Positions 60,453 through 64,000 of a stretch of 64,000 bases of DNA are shown piece after piece (within the stretch, counting starts at the first letter, position 1; each line of letters begins with the position of its first letter). The notes beneath the pieces were generated by a model. The model was not told where the DNA came from. It was given only the letters and a program-made list of their open reading frames with translations, and did no database searches. This DNA is from Erysipelotrichaceae bacterium. Its GTDB lineage: Bacteria; Bacillota_I; Bacilli_A; RFN20; CAG-826. The stretch is taken from contig SVBE01000003.1 in assembly GCA_015059065.1 (NCBI GenBank), positions 26,012 to 90,011 of the forward strand, written 5' to 3'. Made by a program: the position numbers and the translations under genes.

Positions 60453-62693
60453 ATGAAAAAAAGAAATGTCATTATCATCGCGGTCGCTGCTGTAGTTGCG
60501 GTTGCTGCGGCGATTACTATCCCCCTTGTGTTAACTAATCTTCCAAAACAAGGTGGTTCATCTTCTAGCAGTAGCCCTGAATCTAGTAGTTCAGTTACAC
60601 CAAGTAGCTCACTTACTCCTACTAGCTCTAGTGAACCAATCAGTTCAATTGTCCCTAGTAGTTCTTCTGAATCCAGCAGCTCTGAAGAAGAAAGTAGTTC
60701 TTCTGAATCCAGCAGCTCTATTCACGTACATACTTTTGCTTCCACCTGGACATATGATGACACTAACCACTGGCATGAAGCGACATGTGGATGTGATATT
60801 AAAGGTAGTGAAGCTGCTCATACCATGGGTGAGTGGAAAGTGACTACCGCCCCTGGAATTGAAACTGAGGGTGAAGAAACTAGCAAATGCACAGTTTGTG
60901 ATTATTCGATTAAACGCGCGGTTCCATATGTTGGTACACCTGAAAAATTAAGATTCTTATTAAATGAAGATGGAGAATCATATTCAGTGAGAGCAAAACA
61001 CACTTCTATAAGTGGAGAAGTGGTGATTCCAGAAATATATGAAGGAAAACCAGTCACCGCTCTTAGCGAGGACAAAGTCCTTCAATATGGTGCGTTTGAA
61101 AACTGTGATTTATTGACCTCTATCTCTATTCCAAATACGGTTGAATATATCGACCCAATAGCTTTTAATAACTGTGATGCTTTAACTTTTACTAGTAAAG
61201 GCAACGCGAATTATTTAGGAAATAAGGTAAATCCTTATTTAGCGTTAATAAAAGCAGATAATACCGATATCACCTCTTGTGAGATTGAATCGGGTTGTAG
61301 ATTTATTTATGATGAAGCATTTAATAACTGCACATCTTTAACTTCAGTAACTATTCCAGAAGGGGTTAAATATATTAACTACTTTGCTTTTAATAACTGC
61401 ACATCTTTAACTTCAATCACTCTTCCAAATACAGTTAAAAAGATTGGTGAATGGGCATTCCTAGATTGCACAGGAGTCGCTTCTATTAATATTCCAAATT
61501 CTGTCACAGAAATCGGATATGGGGCTTTTGATACTTTCGGATCTCTATCTACTACATATACCAAACATAATAATGGTTATTACTTAGGCAATATAGATAA
61601 TCCTTATCTCGCTTTAGCACATTATGATGATGACACTCAAACATCTTTCACAGTTGATAGTAGTTGTAAGTTTATTCTAGGGGATGCTTTTAGAGATTAT
61701 ACGGCATTAACTTCAGTGACTCTTCCTGATGGATTAGTTGATATCGGCAATTTTGCCTTTGAATCTTGCACAGGCTTAACAACGATTACAATTCCTTCTT
61801 CCGTCAATCATATCGGTAGAGGAGCATTTATGGAATGTAGCGCGTTAACTAGCATCAATCTTCCTACTGGTTTAGACAAGATTGAAGAGATTACGTTTTA
61901 TAATTGCCCGGCATTAGCCTCTATTGTTATTCCAGAAGGAGTAAAAGTTATTGAGGGGGCATCTTTTAAGGATTGTACATCTTTGTCTTCCGTTACCCTT
62001 CCTAATAGTTTAGAAAAAATTCAGGATGAAGTCTTTCGTGATTGCACTTCGTTAACATATACTGTCTATGATAACGGCAAATATTTAGGTAATGTTGATA
62101 ATCCACACTTCCTACTGCTAGGACCTATCAACACTGATATTACTAATTGTAATATCCATAATGATACGAAGGTCATTGCAAACAACGCCTTTAGTGATTG
62201 CACAGAATTAACTTCCATTGTTATTCCTGAAGGTATCAAACGCATTAGTGAAAATAGCTTCTCTTATTGCTCTAAACTATCTACTGTGACCCTTCCTAAT
62301 AGCTTAGTGGGTATTGAAGATAATGCCTTTAGGAGTTGTGAGACTCTTGCGACGGTTAGTTTCGCGGCAGATTCTTCGTTAAAATATCTCAGTAGATATG
62401 CTTTCTCAGAATGTAGTGCTTTAACTTCCTTTGTAGTTCCTGATGGAGTAACTGATTTATATCTCTGTGCCTTTGATAACTGTCCAGCTTTAACCAGTGT
62501 GACCCTTCCTAATTCATTAGAGTTTATCGATGATTATTTATTTGAAAATTCTCCAGCGATAACTTCTGTAACTTATACGGGCACATTAGAAGAATGGGAC
62601 GCACTTGCTAAACCAACTGAACACATCAAATGGGGCACAGGAATAGCTGCTTCGATTACTGTCCACTGCACGGATGGCGATACAACAATCTAA
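60453..62693 (+). CDS. membrane-anchored BspA-type leucine-rich-repeat protein
   Basis: 746 residues. A single N-terminal hydrophobic helix (NVIIIAVAAVVAVAAAITIPLVL) is followed by a Ser/Pro-rich linker (about 30-90). A His/Cys module comes next (HVHTFASTWTYDDTNHWHEATCGCD ... CTVCDY, about 91-152), a common module in gut-bacterial surface proteins. LRR_5/BspA repeats run to the end (AFNNCTSLTSITLPNTVKKIGEWAFLDC and similar, about 185-720). BspA-type LRRs mediate adhesion to host proteins or other bacteria in better-known cases. ATGGAGG precedes the ATG. No double-repeat promoter of its own; the gap from paralogue 3 is 65 bp. Confidence 0.88.
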   Translation: MKKRNVIIIAVAAVVAVAAAITIPLVLTNLPKQGGSSSSSSPESSSSVTPSSSLTPTSSSEPISSIVPSSSSESSSSEEESSSSESSSSIHVHTFASTWTYDDTNHWHEATCGCDIKGSEAAHTMGEWKVTTAPGIETEGEETSKCTVCDYSIKRAVPYVGTPEKLRFLLNEDGESYSVRAKHTSISGEVVIPEIYEGKPVTALSEDKVLQYGAFENCDLLTSISIPNTVEYIDPIAFNNCDALTFTSKGNANYLGNKVNPYLALIKADNTDITSCEIESGCRFIYDEAFNNCTSLTSVTIPEGVKYINYFAFNNCTSLTSITLPNTVKKIGEWAFLDCTGVASINIPNSVTEIGYGAFDTFGSLSTTYTKHNNGYYLGNIDNPYLALAHYDDDTQTSFTVDSSCKFILGDAFRDYTALTSVTLPDGLVDIGNFAFESCTGLTTITIPSSVNHIGRGAFMECSALTSINLPTGLDKIEEITFYNCPALASIVIPEGVKVIEGASFKDCTSLSSVTLPNSLEKIQDEVFRDCTSLTYTVYDNGKYLGNVDNPHFLLLGPINTDITNCNIHNDTKVIANNAFSDCTELTSIVIPEGIKRISENSFSYCSKLSTVTLPNSLVGIEDNAFRSCETLATVSFAADSSLKYLSRYAFSECSALTSFVVPDGVTDLYLCAFDNCPALTSVTLPNSLEFIDDYLFENSPAITSVTYTGTLEEWDALAKPTEHIKWGTGIAASITVHCTDGDTTI

Positions 62694-62702
62694 CACTGAT
62701 TG

Positions 62703-62727
62703 ACCCTTGGGAAACCGAGGGTTTTTC
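62703..62727 (+). terminator. Rho-independent terminator after the LRR gene
   Basis: CCCTTGG, GAAA tetraloop, CCGAGGG, then TTTTT. Confidence 0.9.
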
Positions 62728-62752
62728 TTTTTTAAAATTTTTTTCTATTTTG

Positions 62753-62784
62753 TGGCACTTCTGTGACAGTCGATAATGTATTAT
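62753..62784 (+). promoter_or_regulatory. TKGCAC double-repeat promoter D
   Basis: TGGCAC (62753-62758) and the diverged TGACAG (62764-62769), 11-bp period, 9 bp, TATTAT (62779-62784). Confidence 0.7.
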
Positions 62785-62810
62785 ATATTTGTCCTTAGGA
62801 GGAAAAAGTT

Positions 62811-63881
62811 ATGAATAAAAGAGAATTAAAAGCCGCATATGATTGCTCAACAGCTGGTCTCATCAAATTGATGAAGGATCCAAAATATCATGGCCAAAAA
62901 GAAAAATTATTAGATGATGTCGTCGAATATATTGCCCGTAGTGGGATGAAAGGCACAACTTCTAAAGATGATGTCAACGAACTCATCCAAACTGCAAGAG
63001 CGGAATTCATCGCGGTTGAAGCCCAAGACCATTATTATTCACACGGAGTATCTTCTTATAAGGATATTAAAGATGTTTCTAAGGCGGGAGATGCTAGAAT
63101 TAAAAACTTTATCAAGAATCCTAACCAAGCTCTTCAAGGGGAATTCATCAACCTTGCGAAGAAATTAAACGCAAGTAATCCAAACGATTATGACCAAGCT
63201 GAATATGAAGAGAATGTGATCAATAACATCAACCCATTAAATATTGTCGTCATTAGATCTGGCGAAATGGGCAAAAACCAATTCGGTGGAAATCTTGCGC
63301 GTATTGATGTCACAAGCCGTTTAACTAGTAAAATCGCGGATAAAAATATCGATGATGCGATGAAGAGAGTGAACGGCAACTGGTTCACAAGAATGTTCAG
63401 AAATAAATCAAATGAATATAAAGCTTTTGAAGAATCTCTCAAGACCTTCCGTGAACCTGGCAAAGTTATCAGCGGCAACACTGAAGATTTAGATAAAAAG
63501 ACAACTGCTTACCTTAAAAAGATAATTCCTAACTTCAAATATACAAAGAACATGAATAAAGAAGAAGTCTTAAGAGGCTTATCTGGTAACAAAAAAGCCC
63601 GTGCAGAATTCGCCTTGAATGTCCTTGATTCCGTCAGTGAACATAAGACATTAAAACCATATATGGAAAACGTGGAAAATGCAGTGGAAGGCAAACAGTT
63701 CGATGACAATTTCGATATGAGAAAAGCCGAACAAAAAGAATTCCAAGATAACCTCATTCTTGATATCAGCAAAGACGAACCAAAGCTCAATGATAGCAAT
63801 GTCGCTGTAGAAGATAAAAAACTCGATAAAACTATCGATGATAACGCTTCTGAAAAACTCGACGATAGCAAGGCGCTATAA
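62811..63881 (+). CDS. cytoplasmic paralogue family protein 4, unknown function
   Basis: 356 residues, soluble, helical, with an acidic Asp/Glu/Lys tail (about 300-356). Family motifs: FIKNPNQALQGEFINLAKKL (about 101-120), equivalent to FLGNPxxYxKGEANKLAKEL of proteins 1 and 2, and GNWFTRMFRNKSNEYKAFEESLKTFREP (about 190-217) followed by AYLKKIIPNF and EFALNVL. AGGAGG precedes the ATG. It is monocistronic, with promoter D and a strong terminator. Confidence 0.85.
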   Translation: MNKRELKAAYDCSTAGLIKLMKDPKYHGQKEKLLDDVVEYIARSGMKGTTSKDDVNELIQTARAEFIAVEAQDHYYSHGVSSYKDIKDVSKAGDARIKNFIKNPNQALQGEFINLAKKLNASNPNDYDQAEYEENVINNINPLNIVVIRSGEMGKNQFGGNLARIDVTSRLTSKIADKNIDDAMKRVNGNWFTRMFRNKSNEYKAFEESLKTFREPGKVISGNTEDLDKKTTAYLKKIIPNFKYTKNMNKEEVLRGLSGNKKARAEFALNVLDSVSEHKTLKPYMENVENAVEGKQFDDNFDMRKAEQKEFQDNLILDISKDEPKLNDSNVAVEDKKLDKTIDDNASEKLDDSKAL

Positions 63882-63902
63882 TTCATAATCCATTAACGAA
63901 TA

Positions 63903-63930
63903 AGACCAGAATCACAACTGGTCTTTTTTT
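63903..63930 (+). terminator. Rho-independent terminator after paralogue 4
   Basis: AGACCAG (63903-63909), 8-base loop, CTGGTCT (63918-63924), T-run. Confidence 0.92.
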
Positions 63931-63938
63931 GTCTGAGC

Positions 63939-63985
63939 CATCGTGCAACACGATGAGCGAGTTAAAACCCCCAGATAGTCTGGGG
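63939..63985 (+). other. two perfect hairpins at the right edge
   Basis: CATCGTG-CAA-CACGATG (63939-63955) and CCCCAGA-TAG-TCTGGGG (63969-63985). Neither has a T-run; they may be part of a 5' leader or small RNA that continues beyond the window. Confidence 0.5.
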
Positions 63986-64000
63986 TGGAGGTAAAACTTA

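Overview
The window reads as chromosome of an AT-rich, low-GC Gram-positive bacterium (Bacillota, class Bacilli, near the Erysipelotrichia/Mollicutes side). That placement is my inference from gene content: a Bacillus-type dnaX-recR-tmk-holB-ricT-rsmI cluster, comFA/comFC, YitT, a YolD/Y-family polymerase pair, lipoprotein signal peptides and a short SecA without a zinc tail. UGA works as a stop codon (it ends several genes and is the prfB shift stop). No sporulation genes, LPXTG sorting signals, CRISPR arrays or transposases were seen.

Layout. 1-3.4 kb: a heterodimeric ABC exporter on the minus strand, the second gene cut by the window edge. 3.5-9.2 kb: two ATP-grasp ligases with an RluA-type pseudouridine synthase, then a DUF1538 membrane protein with two PII-like proteins. 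9.2-18.4 kb (minus): dnaX-ybaB-recR-tmk-holB-ricT-rsmI-yfhO, reading away from a divergent promoter region shared with prfA-prmC-tsaC-rpiB (18.5-21.5 kb). 21.6-34.7 kb: a small unknown protein, comFA-comFC, secA-prfB (with programmed frameshift)-yitT-uvrB-secG, the convergent YolD/Y-polymerase pair, rmuC and a membrane protein.

34.76-44.07 kb looks like an island at a tRNA gene. It starts at tRNA-Ala(CGC). A 206-nt structured RNA with its own terminator lies 6 nt after the tRNA. Three exported proteins follow (beta-helix surface protein, a lipoprotein with MABP-like repeats, a clostripain-family protease). A degenerate tRNA 3' end, a second 206-nt copy of the RNA with 4 differences, and a third fragment of the tRNA end/RNA start close it. 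44.2-48.5 kb holds accessory enzymes and regulators: a GNAT-kinase fusion, a DUF4256 protein, an HTH-acetyltransferase fusion and an HTH-TPR regulator.

48.6-63.9 kb is the most unusual part. Four signal-less paralogous proteins of unknown function (at 48664, 57687, 58825, 62811) are interspersed with large exported proteins (collagen-like lipoprotein, TM-anchored beta-helix protein, BspA-type LRR protein) and a GGDEF protein. All four paralogues and one surface-protein gene have the same promoter architecture: two TKGCAC hexamers exactly 11 bp apart, then 9 bp to a -10-like hexamer. This points to one regulon joining an undescribed intracellular family to the cell surface.
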